A stretch of DNA of 22,772 bases from an uncultured Ruminococcus sp. (GCA_937901485.1 CALGTT010000133.1:1-22772); one strand, 5' to 3'; positions 1-6,443 are shown, counted from the first letter of the stretch. Program-made: numbers and translations. Notes: generated from the letters alone by a model not told the origin.

Positions 1-22
1 CGGAGGGGGCAACTCTTGATTT

Positions 23-114
23 CTATTCAAGTGAATGAGTATCATCAAGTTTTAGCTTTTACAAACTACTATTCAAGTTAAGAAACATGATCAGGTTTTA
101 ACTTTTACAAACAT
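23..114. repeat. Two tandem copies of an imperfect 46-nt repeat
   Basis: Copies run from 23 to 68 and from 69 to 114. Both begin CTATTCAAG and share the block TTTTACAAAC near the end; by eye 36 of 46 positions agree. The unit is AT-rich and lies upstream of the promoter at 176. The left window edge may hide further copies. Function is unknown; a regulator-binding array or the tail of a longer repeat are both possible. Confidence 0.6.
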
Positions 115-175
115 TTGCTATGAAAAAATTATAACATACCCAACGCCGCCTGTCAAGTAAAAACGCCGCAGTGCA

Positions 176-204
176 TTGACTTTTTGCCGATTCTGTGCTA
201 CAAT
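176..204 (+). promoter_or_regulatory. Sigma-A promoter of the membrane/zinc-ribbon gene
   Basis: The -35 is TTGACT at 176-181 and the -10 is TACAAT at 199-204, with a 17-nt spacer. The start codon lies about 25 nt beyond the expected transcription start. Confidence 0.75.
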
Positions 205-236
205 AAATGTGAATACAACGCACGGAGGTGACTGTA

Positions 237-1211
237 ATGTACCTTTCCAAGGGACATATGACATACACTGCGGCGATGGCAGGCTTACAGCTTCTTCTGG
301 GATTGCCGCTGACGCTGATGCTGCTCCTGGCAGGACTGGCTGATCCTGACGTTTTTCTGGATGATTTTCCCGAAACTCTGCCGCTTTTGCTGGAATTCGC
401 GTTCATTGCATGGCTGGGCATCGGCAATGTCCGCCGCTTTCTCCACGCCTGCCGTTTCAACCGGATGTTTACGGAGCTTGGATTTGGTTCGGTGACGGTG
501 GGGCAGGCTGCACAGAAGCTGGGAATCGGTGTGGTGACCTGTCAGAACCGGTTCGACCATCTTTCCCGCATGGGACTGCTCAAACACTGTCATTTTGAGT
601 GTGAGCATGAAGCGCGTTTCGTTCTGCACAAAAAGCGCGGGGACGACCATCGGGGCATTTTCATCGTTGTTTTGCAGATGATCGTATTTTTCGGCATTGG
701 TATCAGCGGCTTCATGCTGTTCCTGTTCGGATTCGGTCTGCTCAATGAGATGCTTTCGGGCGATCTGCTGTACATGGACGAGCTGGGCATCATTCTTGGC
801 ATCACACTGTTTTTTGTCGGCATGATGGCGGTCAGCCTGAAGATCCGCAAGACCATCGGGCTTGCGTACCGTTTCAGCAACTACCTCAGCGGCAATGCCG
901 GCAGAGCTGTACCGGCAGTACAGGCGGCAAGGGCATTTGCAAAGAATGAAGCTACGGTGGTACGGGATTTCAGCAGGCTGAAGGCGTTCGGACTGCTGAC
1001 GGGCTGGACGCTGTGCAATGTGCCCGCGCCCCAGTTTCTGCCGAACACGATGGCAATGCAGCCGCAGGCAGCACCCCGTCCACAGCCAGCACCGCCGCAG
1101 GCAAAGCCGGAATACCATGCGGTCAACTGTCCCAACTGCGCCGCATCCCTCGTGCTGGAGGTCGGCAAGGTGGAGCAGTGCCCATATTGTGATTCGTGGT
1201 TGGAGATATGA
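237..1211 (+). CDS. Membrane protein with duplicated helical/winged-helix-like module and C-terminal zinc ribbon
   Basis: The 324-residue product has no function I can name. Hydrophobic segments are seen near residues 12-34, 48-64, 141-170 and 183-202. A cytoplasmic-type region follows each pair. The two regions (about 73-122 and 212-260) resemble each other: each starts RF, has an Ala/Gln helix, then a helix ending in ...LSRMGLL or ...SRLKAFGLL, like the recognition helix and turn of a winged helix. After a Pro/Gln/Ala linker (about 263-291) comes a four-Cys zinc ribbon: C298-x2-C301 and C315-x2-C318. I chose ATG at 237 because GGAGG (224-228) lies 8 nt upstream; the in-frame GTG at 228 falls inside that SD. 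It has its own promoter and terminator, so it is probably monocistronic. A signalling or regulatory membrane protein is possible but unproven. Confidence 0.8.
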   Translation: MYLSKGHMTYTAAMAGLQLLLGLPLTLMLLLAGLADPDVFLDDFPETLPLLLEFAFIAWLGIGNVRRFLHACRFNRMFTELGFGSVTVGQAAQKLGIGVVTCQNRFDHLSRMGLLKHCHFECEHEARFVLHKKRGDDHRGIFIVVLQMIVFFGIGISGFMLFLFGFGLLNEMLSGDLLYMDELGIILGITLFFVGMMAVSLKIRKTIGLAYRFSNYLSGNAGRAVPAVQAARAFAKNEATVVRDFSRLKAFGLLTGWTLCNVPAPQFLPNTMAMQPQAAPRPQPAPPQAKPEYHAVNCPNCAASLVLEVGKVEQCPYCDSWLEI

Positions 1212-1215
1212 GAAA

Positions 1216-1250
1216 AGAGCAGTTGTCCGGCGGGACAGCTGCTCTCTTTG
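1216..1250 (+). terminator. Intrinsic terminator after the zinc-ribbon gene
   Basis: Stem arms AGAGCAGTTGTCC (1216-1228) and GGACAGCTGCTCT (1233-1245) pair with one G-T wobble around a 4-nt loop and run into CTTTG. The T-run is short. It separates this gene from the toxin-type promoter at 1261. Confidence 0.75.
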
Positions 1251-1260
1251 ATATTAGGTC

Positions 1261-1289
1261 TTGACAACCGCATCGAGATGAACTATAAT
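1261..1289 (+). promoter_or_regulatory. Promoter of toxin-like ORF, copy 1
   Basis: Consensus TTGACA (1261-1266) and TATAAT (1284-1289) with a 17-nt spacer, a perfect sigma-A promoter. Transcription should start near 1296, exactly where similarity to the second cassette begins. Confidence 0.85.
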
Positions 1290-1324
1290 TAATGTAAGAG
1301 TGTCTGCATAACGGTAGGCGGCTG

Positions 1325-1340
1325 CTCCCTGAAAAGGGAG
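1325..1340 (+). promoter_or_regulatory. Hairpin sequestering the SD of toxin-like ORF, copy 1
   Basis: CTCCCT (1325-1330), loop GAAA, AGGGAG (1335-1340) form a perfect 6-bp stem. The right arm is part of a near-complete SD, AGGGAGGTGAT, placed before ATG 1351. Folding would hide the ribosome-binding site, a common device in type I toxin mRNAs. Confidence 0.7.
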
Positions 1341-1350
1341 GTGATAACAT

Positions 1351-1449
1351 ATGGTAAGCTTTTCGGACATGATTCTGTTCGCAACGTTTATTGTGGCTGT
1401 TATCTCTCTTGTATACGAGATTTGTAACAATCATCGCAACAAGAAGTAA
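1351..1449 (+). CDS. Small hydrophobic holin-like toxin, copy 1
   Basis: A 32-residue peptide starting MVSFSDMILFATF. One membrane-spanning segment (about residues 6-25) is followed by a polar, basic tail ending in NKK. Length, the M-x-L/M-x-F-A-T-F-I-V-A pattern and the Lys-rich end resemble the putative holin-like toxin family of Firmicutes, related in design to TxpA and Fst. In known cases such peptides insert in the membrane and arrest growth when the antisense RNA is lost; that is family knowledge, not shown here. The SD is very strong but lies in a hairpin. A consensus promoter sits upstream and a converging antisense promoter at 1559-1587. The copy at 3141 differs at two residues (NH versus DR near the end). 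Confidence 0.75.
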   Translation: MVSFSDMILFATFIVAVISLVYEICNNHRNKK

Positions 1450-1459
1450 TTTCTTTATT

Positions 1460-1552
1460 ACATAAAGAAACACCGCCCCACTCTTCCAAAGTGACGGTGT
1501 TTCTTTACACTTAACCAAGGGGAGTGAACCGCTTGTCGCAGACACTCTCTTT
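1460..1552 (-). ncRNA. Predicted antisense antitoxin RNA, copy 1
   Basis: The promoter at 1559-1587 should start a transcript near 1552 that runs leftwards into the shared hairpin at 1464-1506. The RNA would be about 90 nt, overlap the 3' end of the toxin mRNA and be complementary to it there. No ORF or SD is evident in it. Ends are inferred from promoter and terminator positions. The arrangement resembles txpA/ratA of Bacillus subtilis. Confidence 0.6.
1464..1506. terminator. Bidirectional terminator shared by toxin mRNA and antisense RNA, copy 1
   Basis: AAAGAAACACCG (1464-1475) pairs perfectly with CGGTGTTTCTTT (1495-1506) around a 19-nt loop. The stem ends in A-rich and T-rich flanks, so it can act on both strands. 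An overlapping alternative hairpin is formed by TTTCTTTAT (1450-1458) and ATAAAGAAA (1462-1470), so the left arm has two possible partners. Confidence 0.7.
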
Positions 1553-1558
1553 ATATCT

Positions 1559-1587
1559 ATTATAACACCACAGGTGGAAAATGTCAA
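1559..1587 (-). promoter_or_regulatory. Antisense RNA promoter, copy 1
   Basis: On the - strand TTGACA (1582-1587) and TATAAT (1559-1564) are separated by 17 nt, both perfect consensus. No - strand gene follows before the converging toxin mRNA, which supports a non-coding antisense transcript. Confidence 0.8.
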
Positions 1588-1652
1588 GGGGATTTGTACA
1601 GACAGCTTGCGTTTGAGAAGCGGGAACTCTTTCGAAAAATCTATATTTTTTC

Positions 1653-1703
1653 TTGCAATTACATCTGGAATGTGGTATAATAATAACACGGCAGTTCCTG
1701 CCG
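1653..1703 (+). promoter_or_regulatory. metY promoter and leader hairpin
   Basis: The -35 is TTGCAA (1653-1658) and the -10 is TATAAT (1676-1681), spacer 17 nt. The predicted leader starts near 1688 and opens with a 6-bp hairpin, CGGCAG-TTC-CTGCCG (1689-1703). The leader is only about 45 nt, too short for a SAM riboswitch or T-box; the hairpin may protect the 5' end. Confidence 0.7.
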
Positions 1704-1731
1704 AAATCAAACCGAAAGGAAGTTTGTCCCC

Positions 1732-2997
1732 ATGAAAATTGAAACAAAATGCCTGCATGAGGGCTATGAGCGCACAAACGGTGCGCCCGGTGCATTGCCG
1801 ATCGTGCAGAGTACAACATATGTCTTTGACAGTACACAGCATATTGCTGATCTGTTCGATATGCCGACAGAATGCATGTATTCCCGCTTTGCAAACCCGA
1901 CTGTTGACGCAGTAGAAAAGAAAATCGCCGCACTCGAAGGCGGTGTGGGGGCAATGTGCACCTCCAGCGGTCAGGCAGCATCCCTGCTGTCCGTGCTGAA
2001 TATCTGCAATTCCGGTGACAGCTTTATCGCGGCAAGCGCGATTTACGGCGGTACGGTGAACCTCTTTGCCGTGACGCTCAAAAAGCTCGGTATTGAGTGC
2101 ATTTTCGTCGATCCTGAGGCATCCGAGGAAGAACTGGAGGCTGCCATCAAGCCGAACACCAGACTTGTATTCGGCGAGACACTCGCAAATCCGGCACTTT
2201 CCGTTTTCGATATCGAGCGTTTTGCAAATTTTGCACACAAGCACAAGATCCCGCTGATCATTGACAATACCTTCCCGACACCCATCCTCTGCCGTCCGTT
2301 TGAATTCGGCGCAGATATCGTGGTGCATTCCACCACAAAATATATGGACGGACATGCAGTACAGGGCGGCGGCGTGATCGTGGACAGCGGTAATTTTGAC
2401 TGGACAAACGGCAATTTCCCCGAATTCACCGAGCCGGACGAGAGCTATCATGGCGTTGTGTATACCAGAGATTTCGGCAAGATGGCATATATCATCAAGG
2501 CAAGAATGCAGCTGATGCGTGATTTTGGCTGCTATCCGGCGGCAAATTCCGCGTTCCTGCTCAACCTCGGTCTGGAAACACTGGCTGTGCGCATGGAGCG
2601 TTACTGCAAGAATGCGCTGGAAGTGGCAAAGTACCTCGAAGCCAGTGACTATGTGGCATCCGTCAGCTATCCGGGACTTGCGGGCGACAAGTACCACGAG
2701 CGTGCGCAGAAGTACCTGCCCAATGGCTGCAGCGGTGTCATTTCGTTCAACATCAAGGGCGGCAGAGAGGCGGCAACTAAGTTCATGGACGCGCTGAAGC
2801 TTGCATCCCGTGAGGTGCATGTGGCGGATATCCGCACCTGTGTCCTGCATCCGGCAAGCATGACGCACCGCCAGCTCACGGACGAGCAGCTTGTGGCAGC
2901 CGGCATTGACGCAGGCATGATCCGTTTCTCCGTTGGTCTGGAGAATGTGGAGGACATCATCGCCGACATTGCACAGGCTTTTGAAGCTTCCAAATAA
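1732..2997 (+). CDS. metY: O-acetylhomoserine sulfhydrylase family PLP enzyme
   Basis: The 421-residue protein belongs to the Cys/Met-metabolism PLP enzymes. Full-length features are visible: YSR (50-52) that contacts PLP phosphate from the neighbouring subunit, SSGQAA (78-83), D178 in IIDNTF that pairs with the PLP ring, and the Schiff-base lysine K203 in HSTTKYMDGH. Length and the PDESYHG stretch fit O-acetylhomoserine aminocarboxypropyltransferase (MetY), which makes homocysteine from O-acetylhomoserine and sulfide in the cytosol; methionine gamma-lyase or cystathionine gamma-synthase activity is possible, since this family interconverts easily. AAAGGA lies 11 nt before ATG 1732. The gene is monocistronic, with its own promoter and a strong terminator, and is bracketed by two toxin-antitoxin-like cassettes. 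It faces the replication fork. Confidence 0.9.
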   Translation: MKIETKCLHEGYERTNGAPGALPIVQSTTYVFDSTQHIADLFDMPTECMYSRFANPTVDAVEKKIAALEGGVGAMCTSSGQAASLLSVLNICNSGDSFIAASAIYGGTVNLFAVTLKKLGIECIFVDPEASEEELEAAIKPNTRLVFGETLANPALSVFDIERFANFAHKHKIPLIIDNTFPTPILCRPFEFGADIVVHSTTKYMDGHAVQGGGVIVDSGNFDWTNGNFPEFTEPDESYHGVVYTRDFGKMAYIIKARMQLMRDFGCYPAANSAFLLNLGLETLAVRMERYCKNALEVAKYLEASDYVASVSYPGLAGDKYHERAQKYLPNGCSGVISFNIKGGREAATKFMDALKLASREVHVADIRTCVLHPASMTHRQLTDEQLVAAGIDAGMIRFSVGLENVEDIIADIAQAFEASK

Positions 2998-3015
2998 GCT
3001 GCGAATTATTATGAC

Positions 3016-3050
3016 AACCCCCTGTTTTTTGCGGAAACAGGGGGTTTCTT
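3016..3050 (+). terminator. metY intrinsic terminator
   Basis: AACCCCCTGTTT and AAACAGGGGGTT form a strong GC-rich stem followed by TTTCTT. It ends one base before the -35 of the second toxin-type promoter. Confidence 0.85.
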
Positions 3051-3051
3051 G

Positions 3052-3080
3052 TTGACAAAAAAGGGCGTGTATGCTATAAT
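3052..3080 (+). promoter_or_regulatory. Promoter of toxin-like ORF, copy 2
   Basis: TTGACA (3052-3057) and TATAAT (3075-3080) with a 17-nt spacer. The spacer sequence is unlike that of copy 1 although both hexamers are identical. Confidence 0.85.
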
Positions 3081-3114
3081 GTGGGTAGAGTGTCTGCATA
3101 ACGGTAGGCGGTTG

Positions 3115-3130
3115 CTCCCTGAAAAGGGAG
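3115..3130 (+). promoter_or_regulatory. Hairpin sequestering the SD of toxin-like ORF, copy 2
   Basis: The same CTCCCT-GAAA-AGGGAG hairpin as in copy 1, again overlapping the SD before ATG 3141. Confidence 0.7.
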
Positions 3131-3140
3131 GTGATAACAT

Positions 3141-3239
3141 ATGGTAAGCTTTTCGGACATGATCCTGTTCGCAACGTTTATTGTGGCTGTTATCTCTCTT
3201 GTATACGAGATTTGTAACGATCGCCGCAACAAGAAGTAA
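3141..3239 (+). CDS. Small hydrophobic holin-like toxin, copy 2
   Basis: A 32-residue peptide, identical to copy 1 over residues 1-26 and again at the RNKK end; the only differences are two adjacent residues (DR instead of NH at 27-28). It keeps the promoter, SD hairpin and antisense promoter, so it appears intact rather than decaying. Several of the nucleotide changes in the ORF are silent, which suggests selection on the peptide. It sits between metY (same strand) and feoB (converging). The toxin role is inferred from family resemblance and locus design. Confidence 0.75.
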   Translation: MVSFSDMILFATFIVAVISLVYEICNDRRNKK

Positions 3240-3249
3240 TTTCTTTATT

Positions 3250-3344
3250 ACATAAAGAAACACCGCCCCACTCTCCAAAGTTGGCGGTGTATCTTTATAC
3301 CTAAAAACAAAGGGGGTGAACCGCTTATCGCAGGCACTCTCTTT
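3250..3344 (-). ncRNA. Predicted antisense antitoxin RNA, copy 2
   Basis: Driven by the - strand promoter at 3351-3379 and ending in the hairpin at 3252-3298. It differs from antitoxin 1 mainly in the region right of the hairpin, so the two RNAs may or may not cross-react. Read-through from feoB, on the same strand, could add to it. Confidence 0.55.
3252..3298. terminator. Bidirectional terminator of toxin/antitoxin copy 2
   Basis: A 16-bp stem with a single A-A mismatch pairs 3252-3267 with 3283-3298 (ACACCGCC against GGCGGTGT at its core) around a 15-nt loop. The stem is longer than in copy 1 because GCC/GGC pairs were gained. Confidence 0.7.
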
Positions 3345-3350
3345 ATCATT

Positions 3351-3379
3351 ATCTTACCACAAATCACCGGATTTGTCAA
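3351..3379 (-). promoter_or_regulatory. Antisense RNA promoter, copy 2
   Basis: On the - strand TTGACA (3374-3379) and TAAGAT (3351-3356) with a 17-nt spacer. The -10 is weaker than TATAAT of copy 1, so the toxin/antitoxin balance may differ. Confidence 0.7.
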
Positions 3380-3418
3380 GTGCGTTTTCCACATGTTCCA
3401 CATGGAAAACACATTTTT

Positions 3419-5521
3419 TCACAGCAGACTCGCGATCAGATTGACCAGAAAGCAAAGGCTCAGACCTGCGGCGGTCGGCAGGAGCATCGAAAGAAATGCC
3501 CATTTCCAGCTGTTTGTTTCTTTTCGAATGGTCAGCACTGTGGTCGAGCAGGGGAAATGAAACAGGGAAAACAGGATGGTGCACAGTGCGGTTTTCATTG
3601 TCCAGCCGTTTTCCACAAACAAACTGTGCAATGTGGAAAGTTCCGTGATCTCCGTCAGACTTCCCTCCGAGAGATAGGTCATGATGATGATGGGAATGAC
3701 GATTTCGTTCGCAGGGAAGCCAAGAATGAACGCTGTCAGGATCGTGCCGTCCATGCCGAAGCACTGCGCGAACGGATCGAGAAACGCCGAAATGTGGTGG
3801 AGAAGCGACTGGTTTTCCACATGCAGATTTGCCAGCAGCCACAGGAGCATTCCCGTTGGTGCAGCAACGATGCAGGCTCTGCCGAGCACAAAAATGGTGC
3901 GGTCGAGGATGGAGCGCACCAGAACCTTGCCGATCTGCGGACGGCGGTAGGGCGGAAGCTCCAGCGTGAACGAGGAGGGCACGCCTTTCAGGAGCGTTCG
4001 CGAGAGGATCGCGGACCTGAGAAAGGTCATGGCAACACCTGCCAGAATGACGCAGAATAGGAGAAATGCTGACAAAATGGAATCCAGTGCGCCGATTCCG
4101 GTCATGAAAAACATGGTGATGAGGGAAATGAGCATCGGAAATCTGCCGTTGCAGGGAACGAGGGCGTTTGTGAGGATGGCAATGCGTCGTTCGCGCGGCG
4201 AATCAATAATGCGGCAGCCCGTCACGCCTGCGGCATTGCACCCGAAGCCCATGCACATGGTCAGTGCCTGTTTGCCGCACGCGCCGCATTTGCGGAAGCG
4301 GTTGTCGAGGTTAAACGCAACGCGCGGCAGGTAGCCGGCATCTTCGAGCAGCGTGAAGAGGGGGAAGAAAATCGCCATCGGCAGCATCACCGACACTACC
4401 CACGCAAGCGTCCGGTACATGCCTTGAATGAACAGACCGTCCACCCAATCGGGCGCACCCCATGCCGAAAGCTGGCGGCTTGCCGCATTTCCCACGGAAA
4501 ACAGCCATTCTGAGAGCATTGCGGACGGGTAATTTGCGCCGCACATCGTCAGCCAGAGGATGCCGAGGAGAAGCAGGAGCATCAGCGGAATGCCAAAACG
4601 CCGGCTTGTCAGAATCTTGTCAAGTCTGCGGTCGCGTGCATCCGTGCAGGATGTTTCACAGGAAACAGCCTGTGAAGCGATTTCCTCCGCGCTGCGGATG
4701 AGCGTGGAGATCACGGCATCCTGCACGCGCTCCGTCGATATCCCGCTGCTTTCCAGCTGACGCTGAATTTCCACAAGATGCTGTGGAAAACAGGGAGGGA
4801 TCTGTTCGGTCGGGATCAGCATTTCAATGCCCTGTGCCCCCTCCAGAAAGCGGATCGCTGCCCAGCGCGGCGAAATTTCACCGGTACAGCCCTGCAACAG
4901 ATCTGTGAGGATCTTGATCTGCGGTTCAAGCGAATCACCGTAATCCGGCTGAAACTGCAATGGCGGCGGAGCATGGAGCAGGGCTTCCAGCTTTGCCATC
5001 AGTTCATCCAGACCCTCCTCATTACGCGCGGTCACACCAACGACCGGAACACCGAGATACTCCTCCAGCTTTGCGAAATCCACGAAAATTCCGCGTTTTT
5101 CAGCTTCATCCAGCAGATTGACACAGACGAGTACGCGCGTGGAAAGCTCCATGACCTGTAAAACGAGGTTGAGATTTCGCTCCAGACAGCAGGCATCACA
5201 GACCACGATCACGGCATCCGCACTGCCCGTGCAGAGAAAATTTCGCGCTGCTTCCTCCTCGACAGAGTTTGCACGGAGTGAATACGTTCCGGGAAGATCG
5301 ACCAGAACATAGCGTTTTTCCCTGTATTCTGCGATTCCTGCGGCATTTGTCACGGTCTTTCCTGCCCAGTTTCCTGTATGCTGGTGAAGTCCCGTGAGCG
5401 CATTGAATACGGTGGATTTGCCGACATTCGGGTTTCCCGCAAGCGCGATGCGGTAATCACCCTCCGGCATACGCTGTTCCTCGATCATGCCAAAACCCGT
5501 GCTCTCCGCTGTCATTCCCAT
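3419..5521 (-). CDS. feoB: Ferrous iron transport protein B
   Basis: A 700-residue FeoB, imports Fe(II) across the cytoplasmic membrane. The N-terminal GTPase has G1 GNPNVGKS (29-36), G3 DLPG (75-78) and G4 NLLD (135-138). A helical spacer leads to the membrane domain with family signatures LEDAGYLPR (392-400), GFGCN (425-429) and GFPANEIVIPI near residue 614. The C terminus ends in a hydrophobic segment, without an added cytosolic tail. ATG 5521 is preceded by AAGGAG with about 7 nt spacing. No feoA or feoC lies next to it in this window, unusual but known for clostridial FeoB. I found no convincing promoter or Fur-like box in the 124-nt gap to birA. A parS-like 16-mer lies inside the gene at 4652-4667. 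The last ~50 nt before the toxin cassette hold only a weak inverted repeat. Confidence 0.95.
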   Translation of the reverse strand: MGMTAESTGFGMIEEQRMPEGDYRIALAGNPNVGKSTVFNALTGLHQHTGNWAGKTVTNAAGIAEYREKRYVLVDLPGTYSLRANSVEEEAARNFLCTGSADAVIVVCDACCLERNLNLVLQVMELSTRVLVCVNLLDEAEKRGIFVDFAKLEEYLGVPVVGVTARNEEGLDELMAKLEALLHAPPPLQFQPDYGDSLEPQIKILTDLLQGCTGEISPRWAAIRFLEGAQGIEMLIPTEQIPPCFPQHLVEIQRQLESSGISTERVQDAVISTLIRSAEEIASQAVSCETSCTDARDRRLDKILTSRRFGIPLMLLLLLGILWLTMCGANYPSAMLSEWLFSVGNAASRQLSAWGAPDWVDGLFIQGMYRTLAWVVSVMLPMAIFFPLFTLLEDAGYLPRVAFNLDNRFRKCGACGKQALTMCMGFGCNAAGVTGCRIIDSPRERRIAILTNALVPCNGRFPMLISLITMFFMTGIGALDSILSAFLLFCVILAGVAMTFLRSAILSRTLLKGVPSSFTLELPPYRRPQIGKVLVRSILDRTIFVLGRACIVAAPTGMLLWLLANLHVENQSLLHHISAFLDPFAQCFGMDGTILTAFILGFPANEIVIPIIIMTYLSEGSLTEITELSTLHSLFVENGWTMKTALCTILFSLFHFPCSTTVLTIRKETNSWKWAFLSMLLPTAAGLSLCFLVNLIASLL
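4652..4667 (-). promoter_or_regulatory. Degenerate parS-like site within feoB
   Basis: The - strand reads TGTTTCCTGTGAAACA, two central mismatches from the parS consensus TGTTTCACGTGAAACA. It encodes V-S-C-E-T (residues 286-290), the same frame as the sites in rsmG and birA. Binding is uncertain. Confidence 0.4.
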
Positions 5522-5597
5522 GAAATCACTCCTTTTTGGTACTCACCGCATTCTATGCAGACAATGGTCTGTCCTATTCCCAGATGCTCCAAAACGC

Positions 5598-5626
5598 TTG
5601 CATTTTCGGGATTTCTATGGTATAAT
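5598..5626 (+). promoter_or_regulatory. birA promoter
   Basis: TTGCAT (5598-5603) and TATAAT (5621-5626), spacer 17 nt. The expected start point (about 5632) is at the edge of the SD AGGAG (5633-5637), giving a leader of only about 14 nt. Confidence 0.75.
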
Positions 5627-5645
5627 ACTTGCAGGAGATGATGTT

Positions 5646-6443
5646 ATGAATGTTCAGGAAGAAATCAGGACACTGCTGCCGGCGGACTGCAAATTGGGAC
5701 AGACCGTGCATTATTATGAGGAGATCGACTCGACAAACCGCCTTGCCAAAGAGCTTGCAAGGGATGGCGCGGCAGGAGGGACGGTCATTCTCGCCGATCG
5801 CCAGACTGCCGGACGCGGACGGCTTGGCAAGAGCTTTCATTCACCTGCCGGTGGGCTGTATCTTTCGGTGATCCTGCGTCCGGATCTGCCGTTTTCGGAC
5901 ATGATGGCGGTGACTGCCTGCACAGCATCTGCGGTGCACGAGGCACTTGCAGACTTCGGGATCATCACAAAAATCAAATGGGTGAACGACCTGTTCCTCA
6001 ATGACCGCAAGATCTGCGGCATTCTCTGTGAGGGCGGTTTTCATCCGCAGAATGGCTTGATGGAATTTCTCGTCGTCGGGATCGGACTGAATCTCTATCC
6101 TGACGCAGCACTTCCGGCAGAGCTTGCAGATATTGTGACGGACATCCGAACGGAAACCGGACATAATTTATCGAGAAACGCCGTCGCTGCGTCGATTCTG
6201 ACGCAGCTGAACGTGTTCATGGATGGTATCACAGAGCGCAGTTTCCTGCCCGTTTACACAAAATATTCCTACACGATCGGGAAACAGGTCATTGTTTCAC
6301 GAACCTTGTCAGGAAATGTTTCACATGAAACATTGGGACTTGCGGTCGGTTATTCGCGTGATGCGGGGCTGATCGTGCGGTTTTCGGATGGAAACGAGGA
6401 GATCATAACCACGGGAACGGCAGTTTTTGCGGATGGGCAATAA
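5646..6443 (+). CDS. birA: Biotin--[acetyl-CoA-carboxylase] ligase, monofunctional
   Basis: A 265-residue ligase that makes biotinyl-AMP and attaches biotin to carrier lysines of carboxylases. The catalytic domain shows GRGRLGKSF (56-64) and KWVNDLFLNDRKICGIL (111-127), where the usual P of KWPND is V; the SH3-like C-terminal domain follows from about residue 210. There is no N-terminal winged helix, so it should not be a biotin-operon repressor. ATG 5646 is set by AGGAG 8 nt upstream. Residues 225-229 (VSHET) are encoded by a parS site. The gene is divergent from feoB and converges on serS through a shared terminator. Confidence 0.93.
   Translation: MNVQEEIRTLLPADCKLGQTVHYYEEIDSTNRLAKELARDGAAGGTVILADRQTAGRGRLGKSFHSPAGGLYLSVILRPDLPFSDMMAVTACTASAVHEALADFGIITKIKWVNDLFLNDRKICGILCEGGFHPQNGLMEFLVVGIGLNLYPDAALPAELADIVTDIRTETGHNLSRNAVAASILTQLNVFMDGITERSFLPVYTKYSYTIGKQVIVSRTLSGNVSHETLGLAVGYSRDAGLIVRFSDGNEEIITTGTAVFADGQ
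6317..6332 (+). promoter_or_regulatory. parS site within birA
   Basis: TGTTTCACATGAAACA, one central mismatch from the palindromic parS consensus TGTTTCACGTGAAACA. About 1.5 kb beyond the end of parB. Expected target of ParB loading. Confidence 0.8.

Larger units (their letters stand above)
1297..1548. repeat. Type I toxin-antitoxin-like cassette, copy 1 (direct repeat)
   Basis: This ~250-bp unit recurs at 3087-3340 in the same orientation, 1,790 bp away, flanking metY. It is bounded by inverted 11-bp arms: AGAGTGTCTGC at 1297-1307 and its reverse complement at 1538-1548. The arms coincide with the predicted 5' ends of the two converging transcripts, so both RNAs begin with the same sequence. 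Flanking promoter spacers differ between copies while the transcribed part is conserved. Confidence 0.8.
3087..3340. repeat. Type I toxin-antitoxin-like cassette, copy 2 (direct repeat)
   Basis: Second copy of the unit at 1297-1548. The left half, with leader hairpin and ORF, is nearly identical; the right half has drifted more (terminator loop and the stretch before the right arm). The inverted arms are AGAGTGTCTGC (3087-3097) and GCAGGCACTCT (3330-3340), with one mismatch. I see no target-site duplication. Confidence 0.8.

Noticed and set aside
23..114. CRISPR array
   Set aside because: The two units are adjacent and imperfect, with no unique spacers between constant repeats.
1123..3174. 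Long - strand open frame of 683 codons opposite metY
   Set aside because: It is Cys/His-rich, has no recognisable domain or SD, and runs antisense to a clear PLP enzyme; an artefact of codon bias.
1297..3340. metY and flanking repeats as a composite transposon
   Set aside because: No transposase and no target-site duplication; the repeats carry a conserved peptide and promoters, which fit toxin-antitoxin loci better.
3388..3410. parS-like TGTTCCACATGGAAAA between feoB and the second cassette
   Set aside because: Mismatches in the outer, normally fixed bases; more likely a weak inverted repeat (GTTTTCCA/TGGAAAAC) near the feoB 3' end.
5558..5571. CAGAC-AATG-GTCTG inverted repeat upstream of feoB as an iron-regulator box
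   Set aside because: The arms are only 5 bp and match no Fur, DtxR/IdeR or MntR operator that I know; could be chance.
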